A DNA stretch of 64,000 nucleotides from the NCBI GenBank assembly GCA_964036045.1, contig OZ038385.1, positions 37,294,063-37,358,062 on the forward strand. The letters run 5' to 3'. Within the stretch, counting starts at the first letter, position 1. Each line of letters starts with the position of its first letter. A program made the translations under genes and the position numbers. This DNA is from Eutreptiella sp. 'Long Island Sound 2002'. Its lineage: Eukaryota > Euglenozoa > Euglenophyceae > Eutreptiales > Eutreptiaceae. Of this stretch, positions 47,440-61,060 are shown piece after piece. The notes under the pieces are model-generated. The model was not told the DNA's origin and did no database searches. It saw only the letters and a program-made list of their open reading frames with translations.

Positions 47440-50400
47440 TTCCGGAACATGTTGCGGCGCTTCCGGAACATGGTCCGCCGCTTCCGGAACATGTTCCGGT
47501 CCTTCCGGAACATGTTCCGGTCCTTCCGGAACATGGTCCGGTGCTTCCGGAACATGTTCCGGTGCTTCCGGAACATGTTCCAGTCCTTCCGGAACATGTT
47601 CCGGTGCTTCCCGAACATGTTCCGGTGCTTCCGGAACATGTTCCGGCGCCTCCGGAACATGTTCCGGTCCCTCCGGAACATTTTCCGGCGCTTCTGGAAC
47701 ATGTTCCATTCCTTCCGGAACATGTTCCGGTGCTTCCCGAACATGTTCCGGTCCTTCCGGAACATGTTCCGGCGATTCCGGAACATGTTCCGGTGCTTCC
47801 GGAACATGTTCCGGCGCTTCCGGTACATGTTCCGGTCCTTCCGGAACATGTTCCGGTCCTTCCACATCATGTTCCGGCGCTTCCGGAACATGTTCCGGTG
47901 CTTCCGGAACATGTTCCGGTGCTTCCGGAACATGTTCCGGTGCTTCCGGAACATGTTCCGGTCCTTCCGGAACATGTTCCGGTCTTTCCGGAACATGTTC
48001 CGGCGCTTCCGGAACATGTTCCGGTCCTTCCGGAACATGTTCCGGCGATTCCGGAACATGTTCCGGCGCTTCCGGAACATGTTTCGGTGCTTCCGGAACA
48101 TGTTCCGGCGCTTCCGGAACATGTTCCAGTCCTTCCGGAACATGTTCCGGCGCTTCCGGAACATGTTCCGGTCCTTCCGGAACATGTTCCGGCGCTTCCG
48201 GAACATGATGCGGCGCTTCCGGAACATGTTCCGGCGCTTCCGGAACATGTTCCGGTCCTTCCGGAACATGTTCCGGTCCTTCCGGAACATGTTCCGGTCC
48301 TTTCGGAACATGTTCCGGCGCTTCCGGAATATGTTCCGGTCCTTTCGGAACATGTTCCGGTCCTTCCGGAACATGTTCCGGTGCTTCCGGAACATGTTCC
48401 GGCGCTTCCGGAACATGTTCCAGTCCTTCCGGAACATGTTCTGGTGCTTCCCGAACATGTTCCGGTCCTTCCGGAACATGTTCCGGTCCTTCCGGAACAT
48501 GTTCCGGCGATTCCGGAACATGTTCCGGTGCTTCCGGAACATGTTCCGGCGCTTCCGGTACATGTTCCGGTCCTTCCGGAACATGTTCCGGTGCTTCCGG
48601 AACATGTTCCGGCGCTTCCGGAACATGTTCCGGTGCCTCCGGAACATGTTCCGGTCCTTCCGGAACATGTTCCGGTCCTTCCGGAACATGTTCCGCTGCT
48701 TCCGGAACATGTTCCGGTCCTTCCGGAACATGTTCCGGCGCTTCCGGAACATGTTCCGGCGCTTCCGGAACATGTTCCGGTGCTTCCGGAACATGATCCG
48801 GCGCTTCCGGAACATGTTCCGGCGCTTGCGGAACATGTTCTGGCGCTTCCGGAACATGTTCCGGTGCTTCCGGAACATGTTCCGGTGCTTCCGGAACATG
48901 TTCCGGCGCTTCCGGAACATGTTCCGGCGCTTCCGGAACATGTTCCGGCGCTTCCGGAACATGTTCCGGTGCTTCCGGAACATGATCCGGCGCTTCTGGA
49001 ACATGTTCCGGTGCTTCCGGAACATGTTCCGGCGCTTCCGGAACATGTTCCAGTCCTTCCGGAACATGTTCCGGTGCTTCTCGAACATGTTCCGGTCCTT
49101 CCGGAACATGTTCCGGTCCTTCCGGAACATGTTCCGGCGATTCCGGAACATGTTCCGGTGCTTCCGGAACATGTTCCGGCGCTTCCGGAACATGTTCCGC
49201 CGCTTCCGGAACATGTTCCGCCGCTTCCGGAACATGTTCCGGTGCTTCCGGAACATGTTCCGGCGCTTCCGGAACATGTTCCGGCGCTTCCGGAACATGT
49301 TTCGGTGCTTCGGGAACATGTTCCGGCGCTTCCGGAACATGTTCCGGTCCTTCCGGAACATGTTCCGGCGCTTCCGGAACATGTTGCGGCGCTTCCGGAA
49401 CATGGTCCGCCGCTTCCGGAACATGTTCCGGTCCTTCCGGAACATGTTCCGGTCCTTCCGGAACATGGTCCGGTGCTTCCGGAACATGTTCCGGCGCTTC
49501 CGGAACATGTTCCAGTCCTTCCGGAACATGTTCCGGTGCTTCCCGAACATGTTCCGGTGCTTCCGGAACATGTTCCGGCGCCTCCGGAACATGTTCCGGT
49601 CCCTCCGGAACATTTTCCGGCGCTTCTGGAACATGTTCCAGTCCTTCCGGAACATGTTCCGGTGCTTCCCGAACATGTTCCGGTCCTTCCGGAACATGTT
49701 CCGGCGATTCCGGAACATGTTCCGGTGCTTCCGGAACATGTTCCGGCGCTTCCGGTACATGTTCCGGTCCTTCCGGAACATGTTCCGGTCCTTCCACATC
49801 ATGTTCCGGCGCTTCCGGAACATGTTCCGGTGCTTCCGGAACATGTTCCGGTGCTTCCGGAACATGTTCCGGTGCTTCCGGAACATGTTCCGGTCCTTCC
49901 GGAACATGTTCCGGTCCTTCCGGAACATGTTCCGGCGCTTCCGGAACATGTTCCGGTCCTTCCGGAACATGTTCCGGCGATTCCGGAACATGTTCCGGCG
50001 CTTCCGGAACATGTTTCGGTGCTTCCGGAACATGTTCCGGCGCTTCCGGAACATGTTCCGGTCCTTCCGGAACATGTTCCGGCGCTTCCGGAACATGTTC
50101 CGGTCCTTCCGGAACATGTTCCGGCGCTTCCGGAACATGTTGCGGCGCTTCCGGAACATGTTTCGGCGCTTCCGGAACATGTTCCGGTCCTTCCGGAACA
50201 TGTTCCGGTCCTTCCGGAACATGTTCCGGTCCTTTCGGAACATGTTCCGGCGCTTCCGGAATATGTTCCGGTCCTTTCGGAACATGTTCCGGTCCTTCCG
50301 GAACATGTTCCGGTGCTTCTGGAACATGTTCCGGCGCTTCCGGAACATGTTCCAGTCCTTCCGGAACATGTTCTGGTGCTTCCCGAACATGTTCCGGTCC

Positions 50401-51000
50401 TTCCGGAACATGTTCCGGTCCTTCCGGAACATGTTCCGGCGATTCCGGAACATGTTCCGGTGCTTCCGGAACATGTTCCGGCGCTTCCGGTACATGTTCC
50501 GGTCCTTCCGGAACATGTTCCGGTGCTTCCGGAACATGTTCCGGCGCTTCCGGAACATGTTCCGGTGCCTCCGGAACATGTTCCGGTCCTTCCGGAACAT
50601 GTTCCGGTCCTTCCGGAACATGTTCCGCTGCTTCCGGAACATGTTCCGGTCCTTCCGGAACATGTTCCGGCGCTTCCGGAACATGTTCCGGCGCTTCCGG
50701 AACATGTTCCGGTGCTTCCGGAACATGTTCCGGTGCTTCCGGAACATGTTCCGGTCCTTCCGGAACATGTTCCGGCGCTTCTGGAACATGATCCGGCGCT
50801 TCCGGAACATGTTCCGGCGCTTGCGGAACATGTTCTGGCGCTTCCGGAACATGTTCCGGTGCTTCCGGAACATGTTCCGGTGCTTCCGGAACATGTTCCG
50901 GCGCTTCCGGAACATGTTCCGGCGCTTTCGGAACATGTTCCGGCGCTTCCGGAACATGTTCCGGTGCTTCCGGAACATGTTCCGGCGCTTCCGGAACATG
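47440..51000. repeat. 1,932-bp higher-order repeat (92 units), two copies
   Basis: Rare variants recur 1,932 bp apart: ATGGTCCGCCG (47,473 and 49,405), CATTTTCCGG (47,681 and 49,613), CCACATCATG (47,864 and 49,796) and GGAATATG (48,330 and 50,262). 1,932 = 92 x 21. From about 48.8 kb the offset becomes 1,995 (95 units), so copy 2 gained three whole units. An earlier ATGGTCCGCCG at 46,129 lies 1,344 bp (64 units) before the first. Confidence 0.85.
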
Positions 51001-54000
51001 TTCCAGTCCTTCCGGAACATGTTCCGGTGCTTCTCGAACATGTTCCGGTCCTTCCGGAACATGTTCCGGTCCTTCCGGAACATGTTCCGGCGATTCCGGA
51101 ACATGTTCCGGTGCTTCCGGAACATGTTCCGGCGCTTCCGGTACATGTTCCGGTCCTTCCGGAACATGTTCCGGTGCTTCCGGAACATGTTCCGGCGCTT
51201 CCGGAACATGTTCCGGTGCTTCCGGAACATGTTCCGGTGCTTCCGGAACATGTTCCGGCGCTTCCGGAACATGTTCCAGTCCTTCCGGAACATGTTCCGG
51301 TGCTTCTCGAACATGTTCCGGTCCTTCCGGAACATGTTCCGGCGATTCCGGAACATGTTCCGGTGCTTCCGGAACATGTTCCGGCGCTTCCGGTACATGT
51401 TCCGGTCCTTCCGGAACATGTTCCGGTGCTTCCGGAACATGTTCCGGCGCTTCCGGAACATGTTCCGGTGCTTCCGGAACATGTTCCGGTGCTTCCGGAA
51501 CATGTTCCGGTCCTTCCGGAACATGTTCCGCTGCTTCCGGAACATGTTCCGGTCCTTCCGGAACATGTTCCGGCGCTTCCGGAACATGTTCCGGCGCTTC
51601 CGGAACATGTTCCGGTCCTTCCGGAACATGATCCGGCGCTTCCGGAACATGTTCCGGTGCTTCCGGAACATGTTCCGGCGCTTGCGGAACATGTTCCGGC
51701 GCTTGCGGAACATGTTCCGGTGCTTCCGGAACATGTTCCGGTGCTTCCGGAACATGTTCCGGTCCTTCCGGAACATGTTCCGGCGATTCCGGAACATGTT
51801 CCGGCGCTTCCGGAACATGATCCGGCGCTCTCGGAACATGTTCCGGCGCTCTCGGAACATGTTCCGGCGCTTCCGGAACATGTTCCGGTGCTTCCGGAAC
51901 ATGTTCCGGCGCTTCCGGAACATGTTCCGGTCCTTCCGGAACATGTTCCGGTCCTTCCGGAACATGTTCCGGTCCTTCCGGAACATGTTCCGGTCCTTTC
52001 GGAACATGTTCCGGCGCTTCCGGAATATGTTCCGGTCCTTCCGGAACATGTTCCGGTCCTTCCGGAACATGTTCCGGCGCTTCCGGAACATGTTCCGGCG
52101 CTTCCGGAACATGTTCCAGTCCTTCCGGAACATGTTCCGGTGCTTCCCGAACATGTTCCGGTCCTTCCGGAACATGTTCCGGCGCTTCCGGAACATGTTC
52201 CGGCGATTCCGGAACATGTTGCGGCGCTTCCGGAACATGTTCCGGCGCTTCCGGAACATGTTCCGGTCCTTCCGGAACATGTTCCGGTCCTTCCGGAACA
52301 TGTTCCGGTCCTTTCGGAACATGTTCCGGCGCTTCCGGAATATGTTCCGGTCCTTCCGGAACATGTTCCGGTCCTTCCGGAACATGTTCCGGTCCTTCCG
52401 GAACATGTTCCGGCGCTTCCGGAACATGTTGCGGCGCTTCCGGAACATGTTCCGGCGCTTCCGGAACATGTTCCGGTCCTTCCGGAACATGTTCCGGTCC
52501 TTCCGGAACATGTTCCGGTCCTTTCAGAACATGTTCCGGCGCTTCCGGAATATGTTCCGGTCCTTCCGGAACATGTTCCGGTCCTTCCGGAACATGTTCC
52601 GGTGCTTCCGGAACATGTTCCGGCGCTTCCGGAACATGTTCCAGTCCTTCCGGAACATTTTCCGGTGCTTCCCGAACATGTTCTGGTCCTTCCGGAACAT
52701 GTTCCGGTCCTTCCGGAACATGTTCCGGCGATTCCGGAACATGTTCCGGTGCTTCCGGAACATGTTCCGGCGCTTCCAGTACATGTTCCGGTCCTTCCGG
52801 AACATGTTCCGGTGCTTCCGGAACATGTTCCGGCGCTTCCGGAACATGTTCCGGTGCCTCCGGAACATGTTCCGGTCCTTCCGGAACATGTTCCGGTCCT
52901 TCCGGAACATGTTCCGCTGCTTCCGGAACATGTTCCGGTCCTTCCGGAACATGTTCCGGCGCTTCCGGAACATGTTCCGGCGCTTCCGGAACATGTTCCG
53001 GTGCTTCCGGAACATGATCCGGCGCTTCCGGAACATGTTCCGGTGCTTCCGGAACATGTTCCGGCGCTTGCGGAACATGTTCCGGCGCTTCCGGAACATG
53101 TTCCGGTGCTTCCGGAACATGTTCCGGCGCTTCCGGAACATGTTCCGGCGCTTCCGGAACATGTTCCGGCGCTTCCGGAACATGTTCCGGCGCTTCCGGA
53201 ACATGTTCCGGTGCTTCCGGAACATGATCCGGCGCTTCTGGAACATGTTCCGGTGCTTCCGGAACATGTTCCGGCGCTTCCGGAACATGTTCCAGTCCTT
53301 CCGGAACATGTTCCGGTGCTTCCCGAACATGTTCCGGTCCTTCCGGAACATGTTCCGGTCCTTCCGGAACATGTTCCGGCGATTCCGGAACATGTTCCGG
53401 TGCTTCCGGAACATGTTCCGGCGCTTCCGGTACATGTTCCGGTCCTTCCGGAACATGTTCCGGTGCTTCCGGAACATGTTCCGGCGCTTCCGGAACATGT
53501 TCCGGTGCTTCCGGAACATGTTCCGGTCCTTCCGGAACATGTTCCGGTCCTTCCGGAACATGTTCCGCTGCTTCCGGAACATGTTCCGGTCCTTCCGGAA
53601 CATGTTCCGGCGCTTCCGGAACATGTTCCGGCGCTTCCGGAACATGTTCCGGTGCTTCCGGAACATGATCCGGCGCTTCCGGAACATGTTCCGGTGCTTC
53701 CGGAACATGTTCCGGCGCTTGCGGAACATGTTCCGGCGCTTCCGGAACATGTTCCGGTGCTTCCGGAACATGTTCCGGCGCTTCCGGAACATGTTCCGGC
53801 GCTTCCGGAACAGGTTCCGGCGCCTCCGGAACATGTTCCGGCGCTTCCGGAACATGTTCCGGTGCTTCCGGAACATGATCCGGCGCTTCTGGAACATGTT
53901 CCGGTGCTTCCGGAACATGTTCCGGCGCTTGCGGAACATGTTCCGGCGCTTCCGGAACATGTTCCGGTGCTTCCGGAACATGTTCCGGTGCTTCCGGAAC

Positions 54001-55410
54001 ATGTTCCGGCGCTTCCGGAACATGTTCCGGTGCTTCCGGAACATGTTCCGGCGCTTCCGGAACATGTTCCGGCGCTTCCGGAACATGTTCCGGGGCTTCC
54101 GGAACATGATCCGGCGCTTCCGGAACATGTTCCGGTGCTTCCGGAACATGTTCCGGCGCTTGCGGAACATGTTCCGGCGCTTGCGGAACATGTTCCGGCG
54201 CTTCCGGAACATGTTCCGGTGCTTCCGGAACATGTTCCGGTCCTTCCGGAACATGTTCCGGCGATTCCGGAACATGTTCCGGCGCTTCCGGAACATGTTC
54301 CGGCGCTTCCGGAACATGTTCCGGCGCTTCCGGAACATGTTCCGGTGCTTCCGGAACATGCTCCGGTGCTTCCGGAACATGCTCAGGTGCTTCCGGAACA
54401 TGTTCTGGTGCTTCCGGAACATGTTCCGGTGCTTGCGGAACATGTTCCGGTGCTTCCGGAACATGATCCGGCGCTGCCGGAACATGTTCAGGTGCTTCCG
54501 GAACATGATCCGGCGCTGCCGGAACATGTTCCGATGCTTCCGGAACATGTTCCGGCGCTTCCGGAACATGTTCCGGTGCTTCCGGAACATGTTTCGGTGC
54601 TTCCGGAACATGTTCCGGCGCTTCCGGAACATGTTTCGGTGCTTCCGGAACATGTTCCGGCGCTTCCGGAACATGTTCCGGTCCTTCCGGAACATGTTCC
54701 GGTCCTTCCGGAACATGCTCCGGTCCTTTCGGAACATGTTCCGGCGCTTCCGGAATATGTTCCGGTCCTTCCGGAACATGTTCCGGTCCTTCCGGAACAT
54801 GTTCCGGTGCTTCCGGAACATGTTCCGGCGCTTCCGGAACATGTTCCGGTCCTTCCGGAACATGTTCCGGTGCTTCCCGAACATTTTCCGACCTTCCGGA
54901 ACATGTTCCGGTCCTTCCGGAACATGTTCCGGCGATTCCGGAACATGTTCCGGTGCTTCCGGAACATGTTCCGGCGCTTCCGGTACATGTTCCGGTGCTT
55001 CCGGAACATGTTCCGGTGCTTCCGGAACATGTTCCGGCGCTTCTGGAACATGTTCCGGTGCTTCCGGAAAATGTTCCGGTCCTTCCGGAACATGTTCCGG
55101 TGCTTCCGGAACATGATCCGGCGCTTCCGGAACAAGTTCCGGTGCTTCCGGAACATGTTCCGGCGCTTGCGGAACATGTTCCGGCGCTTCCGGAACATGT
55201 TCCGGTGCTTCCGGAACATGTTCCGGTCCTTCCGGAACATCTTCCGGCGATTCCGGAACATGTTCCGGCGCTTCCGGAACATGTTCCGGTCCTTCCGGAA
55301 CATGTTCCGGTCCTTCCGGAACATGTTCCGGCGCTTCCGGAACATGTTCCGGCGCTTCCGGAACATGTTCCGGTGCTTCCGGAACATGATCCGGCGCTTC
55401 CGGAACATGT

Positions 55411-55509
55411 TCCGGAAGCACCTGAACATGTTTCGGAAGCACCTGAACATGTTCCGGAAGCACCGGAACATGTTCCGGAAGCACCGGAACATGTTCCGGA
55501 AGCTTCCGG
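55411..55509. repeat. Inverted block within the satellite
   Basis: Four consecutive units have the reverse-complement spacer (AAGCA) instead of TGCTT. The block closes at CCGGAAGCTTCCGG (55,496-55,509), itself a palindrome made from two opposed half-spacers, which marks an inversion breakpoint. The peptide readings change heptad across this point. Confidence 0.85.
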
Positions 55510-56699
55510 AACATGTTCCGGCGCTTCCGGAACATGTTTCGGCGCTTTCGGAACATGTTCCGGAAGTGCCGGAACATGTTCCGGTCCTTCCGGAACATGT
55601 TCCGGTCCTTACGGAACATGTTTCGGTCCTTCCGGAACATGTTCCGGTCCTTCCGGAACATGATCCGGCGCTTCCGGAACATGTTCCGGCGCTTGCGGAA
55701 CATGTTCCGGCGCTTCCGGAACATGTTCCGGTGCTTCCGGAACATGTTCCGGTGCTTCCGGAACATGTTCCGGTCCTTCCGGAACATGTTCCGGTTCTTC
55801 CGGAACATGTTCCGGCGCTTCCGGAACACGTTCCGGCGCTTCCGGAACATGTTCCGGTCCTTTCGGAACATGTTCTGGTCCTTCCGGAACATGTTCCGGT
55901 CCTTCCGGAACATGTTCCGGCGCTTCCGGAACATGTTCCGGCGCTTCCGGAACATGTTCCGGTCCTTCCGGAACATGTTCCGGTGCTTCCGGAACACGTT
56001 CCGGTCCTTCCGGAACATGTTCCGGTGCTTCCGGAAGATGTTCCGGTCCTTCCGGAACATGTTCCGGCGCTTCCGGAACATGTTCCGGTGCCTCCGGAAC
56101 GTGTTCCGGCGATTCCGGAACATGTTCCGGCGCTTCCGGAACATGTTCCGGTCCTTCCGGAACATGTTCCGGTCCTTCCGGAACATGTTCCGGTGCTTCC
56201 GGAACATGTTCCGGTGCTTCCGGAACATGTTCCGGCGCTTCCGGTACATGTTCCGGTGCTTCCGGAACATGTTCCGGTGCTTCCGGAACATGTTCCGGTG
56301 CTTCCGGAACATGTTCCGTTCCTTCCGGAACATGTTCCGATGCCTCCCGAACATGATCCGGCGCTTCCAGAACATGTTCCGGCGCTTCCCGAACATGTTC
56401 CGGTCCTTCCGGAACATGTTCCGGCGCTTCCCGAACGTGTTCCGGTGCTTCCAGAACATGTTCCGGCGCTTCCGGGACATGTTCCGGCGCTTCCGGAACA
56501 TGATCTGGCGCTTCCGGAACATGTTGCGGTCCTTCCGGAACATGTTCCGGTGCTTCCGGAACATGTTGCGGTCCTTCCGGAACATGTTCCGGTGCTTCCG
56601 GAACATGTTCCGGCGCTTCCAGAACATGTTCCGGTCCTTGCGGAACATGTTCCGGCGCTTCCGGAACATGTTCCGGTGCTTCCGGAACATGTTCTGGCG

Positions 56700-59600
56700 C
56701 TTCCGCTTCCGGAACATGTTCCGGTGCTTCCGGAACATGTTCTGGCGCTTCCGGAACATGTTCCGGTCCTTCCGGAACATGTTCCGGTCCTTGCGGAACA
56801 TGTTCCGGCGCTTCCCGAACATGTTCCGGTGCTTCCGGAACATGTTGCGGTCCTTCCGGAACATGTTCCGGTGCTTCCGGAACATGTTGCGGTCCTTCCG
56901 GAACATGTTCCGGTGCTTCCGGAACATGTTCCGGCGCTTCCGGAACATGTTCCGCTGCTTCCGGAACATGTTCCGGTGCTTCCGGAACATGTTCCGGTGC
57001 TTCGGGAACATGTTCTGGCGCTTCCGGAACATGTTCCGCTCCTTCCGGAACATCTTCCGGTCCTTGCGGAACATGTTCCGGCGCTTCCCGAACATGTTCC
57101 GGCGCTTCCGGAACACGTTCCGGTGCCTCCGGAACGTGTTACGGCGATTCCGGAACATGTTCCGGTGCTTCCGGAACATGTTCCGGCGCTTCCGGAACAT
57201 GATCAGGCGCTTCCGGAACATGTTGCGGTGCTTCCGGAACATGTTCCGGTGCTTCCGGAACATGTTCCGGCGCTTCCGGAACATGTTCCGGCGCTTCCGG
57301 AACATGTTCCGGCGCTTCCGGAACATGTTCCGGTCCTTCCGGAACATGTTCCGGTGCTTCCGGAACATGTTCCGGCGCTTCCGGAACATGTTCCGGCGCT
57401 TCCGGAACATGTTCTGGCGCTTCCGGAACATGTTCCGGTCCTTCCGGAACATGTTCCGGTCCTTCCGGAACATGTTCCGGCGCTTCCCGAACATGTTCCG
57501 GAAGCGCCGGAACATGTTCCGGAAGCGCCGGAACATGTTCCGGTCCTTCCGGAACATGTTCATGCGCTTCCGGAACATGTTCCGGTCATTCCGGAACATG
57601 TTCCGGTCCTTCCGGAACATGTTCCGGCGCTTCCCGAACATGTTCCGGTGCTTCCGGAACATGTTCCGGCGCTTCCGGAACATTTTCCGGTGCTTCCGGA
57701 ACATGTTCCGGCGCTTCCGGAACATGTTCCGGCGCTTCCGGAACATGTTCCGGTCCTTCCGGAACATGCTCCGGCGCTTCCCGAACATGTTCCGGCGCTT
57801 GCGGAACATGTTCCGGTGCTTCCGGAACATGTTCCGGTGCTTCCGGAACATGTTCCGGTCCTTCCGGAACATGTTCCGGCGCTTCCGGAACATGTTCCGG
57901 TGCTTCCGGAACATGTTCTGGTCCTTCCGGAACATGTTCCAGTGCTTCCGGAACATGATCCGGCGCTTCCGGAACATGTTCCGGCGCTTCCGGAACATGT
58001 TCCGGCGCTTCCGGAACATGTTCCGGCGCTTCCGGAACATGTTCCGGTCCTTCCGGAACATGTTCCGGCGCTTCCCGAACGTGTTCCGGTGCTTCGGGAA
58101 CATGTTCCGGCGCTTCCGGGACATGTTCCGGCGCTTCCGGAACATGATCCGGCGCTTCCAGAACATGTTGCGGTCCTTCCGGAACATGTTCCGGTGCTTC
58201 CGGAACATGTTCCGGTGCTTCGGGAACATGTTCCGGCGCTTCCGGAACATGTTCCGGTCCTTCCGGAACATGTTCCGGTGCTTCCGGAACATGTTCCGGT
58301 GCTTCCGGAACATGTTCTGGCGCTTCCGGAACATGTTCTGCTCCTTCCTGAACCTCTTCCGGTCCTTGCGGAACATGTTCCGGCGCTTCCCGAACATGTT
58401 CCGGCGCTTCCGGAACATGTTCCGGTGCCTCCGGAACGTGTTACGGTGATTCCGGAACATGTTCCGGCGCTTCCGGAACATGTTCCGGTGCTTCCGGAAC
58501 ATGTTCCGGTGCTTCCAGAACATGTTCCGGTGCTTCCGGAACATGTTCCGGCGCTTCCGGAACATGTTCAGGTGCTTCCGGAACATGTTCCGGCGCTTCC
58601 GGAACATGTTCCAGTGCTTCCGGAACATGTTCCGGTGCTTCCGGAACATGTTCCGGCGCTTCCGGAACATGTTCCGGCGCTTCCGGAACATGATCCGGCG
58701 CTTCCGGAACATGTTCCGGTCCTTCCGCAACATGTTCCGGCGCTTCCGGAACATGTTCCGGCGCTTCCGGAACATGTTCCGGCGCTTCCGGAACATGTTC
58801 CGGTCCTTCCGGAACATGTTCCGGTCCTTCCGGAACATGTTCCGGCGCTTCCCGAACATGTTCCGGAAGCGCCGGAATATGTTCCGGTCCTTCCGGAACA
58901 TGTTCATGCGCTTCCGGAACATGTTCCGGTCCTTCCGGAACATGTTCCGGCGCTTCCGGAACATGTTCCGGCGCTTCCGGAACATGTTCCGGTGCTTCCG
59001 GAACATGTTCCGGTCCTTCCGGAACATGTTCCGGCGCTTCCGGAACATGTTCCGGTCCTTCCGGAACATGTTCCGGTGCTTCCGGAACATGTTCCGGCGC
59101 TTCCGGAACATGTTCCGGCGCTTCCGGAACATGATCCGGCGCTTCCGGAACATGTTGCGGTCCTTCCGGAACATGTTCCGGTGCTTCCGGCGCTTCCGGA
59201 ACATGATCCGGCGCTTCCGGAACATGTTGCGGTCCTTCCGGAACATGTTCCGGTGCTTCCGGAACATGTTCCGGCGCTTCCGGAACATGTTCCGGTGCTT
59301 CCGGAACATGTTGCGGTCCTTCCGGAACATGTTCCGGTGCTTCCGGAACATGTTCCGGCGCTTCCGGAACATGTTCCGGTGCTTCCGGAACATGTTCCGG
59401 TGCTTCCGGAACATGTTCCGGTGCTTCGGGAACATGTTCTGGCGCTTCCGGAACATGTTCCGCTCCTTCCGGAACATCTTCCGGTCCTTGCGGAACATGT
59501 TCCGGCGCTTCCCGAACATGTTCCGGCGCTTCCGGAACACGTTCCGGTGCCTCCGGAACGTGTTACGGCGATTCCGGAACATGTTCCGGCGCTTCCGGAA

Positions 59601-61060
59601 CATGTTCTGGTGCTTCCGGAACATGTTCCGGTGCTTCCGGAACATGTTCCGGTGCTTCCGGAACATGTTCCGGGGCTTCCGGAACATGTTCAGGTGCTTC
59701 CGGAACATGTTCCGGTGCTTCCGGAACATGTTCCGGTGCTTCCGGAACATGTTCCGGCGCTTCCGGAACATGTTCCGGTGCTTCCGGAACATGTTCCGGC
59801 GCTTCCGGAACATGATCAGGCGCTTCCGGAACATGTTGCGGTCCTTCCGGAACATGTTCCGGTGCTTCCGGAACATGTTCCGGCGCTTCCGGAACATGTT
59901 CCGGCGCTTCCGGAACATGATCCGGCGCTTCCGGAACATGTTCCGGTCCTTCCGGAACATGTTCCGGTGCTTCCGGAACATGTTCCGGCGCTTCCGGAAC
60001 ATGTTCCGGCGCTTCCGGAACATGTTCTGGCGCTTCCGGAACATGTTCCGGTCCTTCCGGAACATGTTCCGGTCCTTCCGGAACATGTTCCGGCGCTTCC
60101 CGAACATGTTCCGGAAGCGCCGGAACATGTTCCGGAAGCGCCGGAACATGTTCCGGTCCTTCCGGAACATGTTCATGCGCTTCCGGAACATGTTCCGGTC
60201 CTTCCGGAACATGTTCCGGTGCTTCCGGAACATGTTCCGGCGCTTCCCGAACATGTTCCGGTGCTTCCGGAACATGTTCCGGCGCTTCCGGAACATTTTC
60301 CGGTGCTTCCGGAACATGTTCCGGCGCTTCCGGAACATGTTCTGGCGCTTCCGGAACATGTTCTGGTCCTTCCGGAACATGTTCCGGTCCTTCCGGAACA
60401 TGCTCCGGCGCTTCCCGAACATGTTCCGGCGCTTGCGGAACATGTTCCGGTGCTTCCGGAACATGTTCCGGTCCTTCCGGAACATGTTCCGGCGCTTCCG
60501 GAACATGTTCCGGTGCTTCCGGAACATGTTCTGGTCCTTCCGGAACATGTTCCGGTGTCTCCGGAACATGATCCGGCGCTTCCGGAACATGTTCCGGCGC
60601 TTCCGGAACATGTTCCGGCGCTTCCGGAACATGTTCCGGCGCTTCCGGAACATGTTCCGGTCCTTCCGGAACATGTTCCGGCGCTTCCCGAACGTGTTCC
60701 GGTGCTTCGGGAACATGTTCCGGCGCTTCCGGGACATGTTCCGGCGCTTCCGGAACATGATCCGGCGCTTCCGGAACATGTTGCGGTCCTTCCGGAACAT
60801 GTTCCGGTGCTTCCGGAACATGTTCCGGTGCTTCGGGAACATGTTCCGGCGCTTCCGGAACATGTTCCGGTCCTTCCGGAACATGTTCCGGTGCTTCCGG
60901 AACATGTTCCGGTGCTTCCGGAACATGTTCTGGCGCTTCCGGAACATGTTCTGCTCCTTCCTGAACCTCTTCCGGTCCTTGCGGAACATGTTTCGGCGCT
61001 TCCCGAACATGTTCCGGCGCTTCCGGAACATGTTCCGGTGCCTCCGGAACGTGTTACGGT
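56700..61060. repeat. About 2,604-bp higher-order repeat (124 units)
   Basis: The inverted pair GGAAGCGCCGG (57,501 and 60,114) and the variant CTTCCTGAACCTC (58,350 and 60,963) both recur 2,613 bp apart. That is 124 x 21 plus the 9-bp insertion at about 59,187, which lies inside both intervals. Another marker (GCTCCTTCCGGAACATC, 57,039 and 59,463) is 115 units plus 9 bp apart, showing overlapping amplification. Confidence 0.75.
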
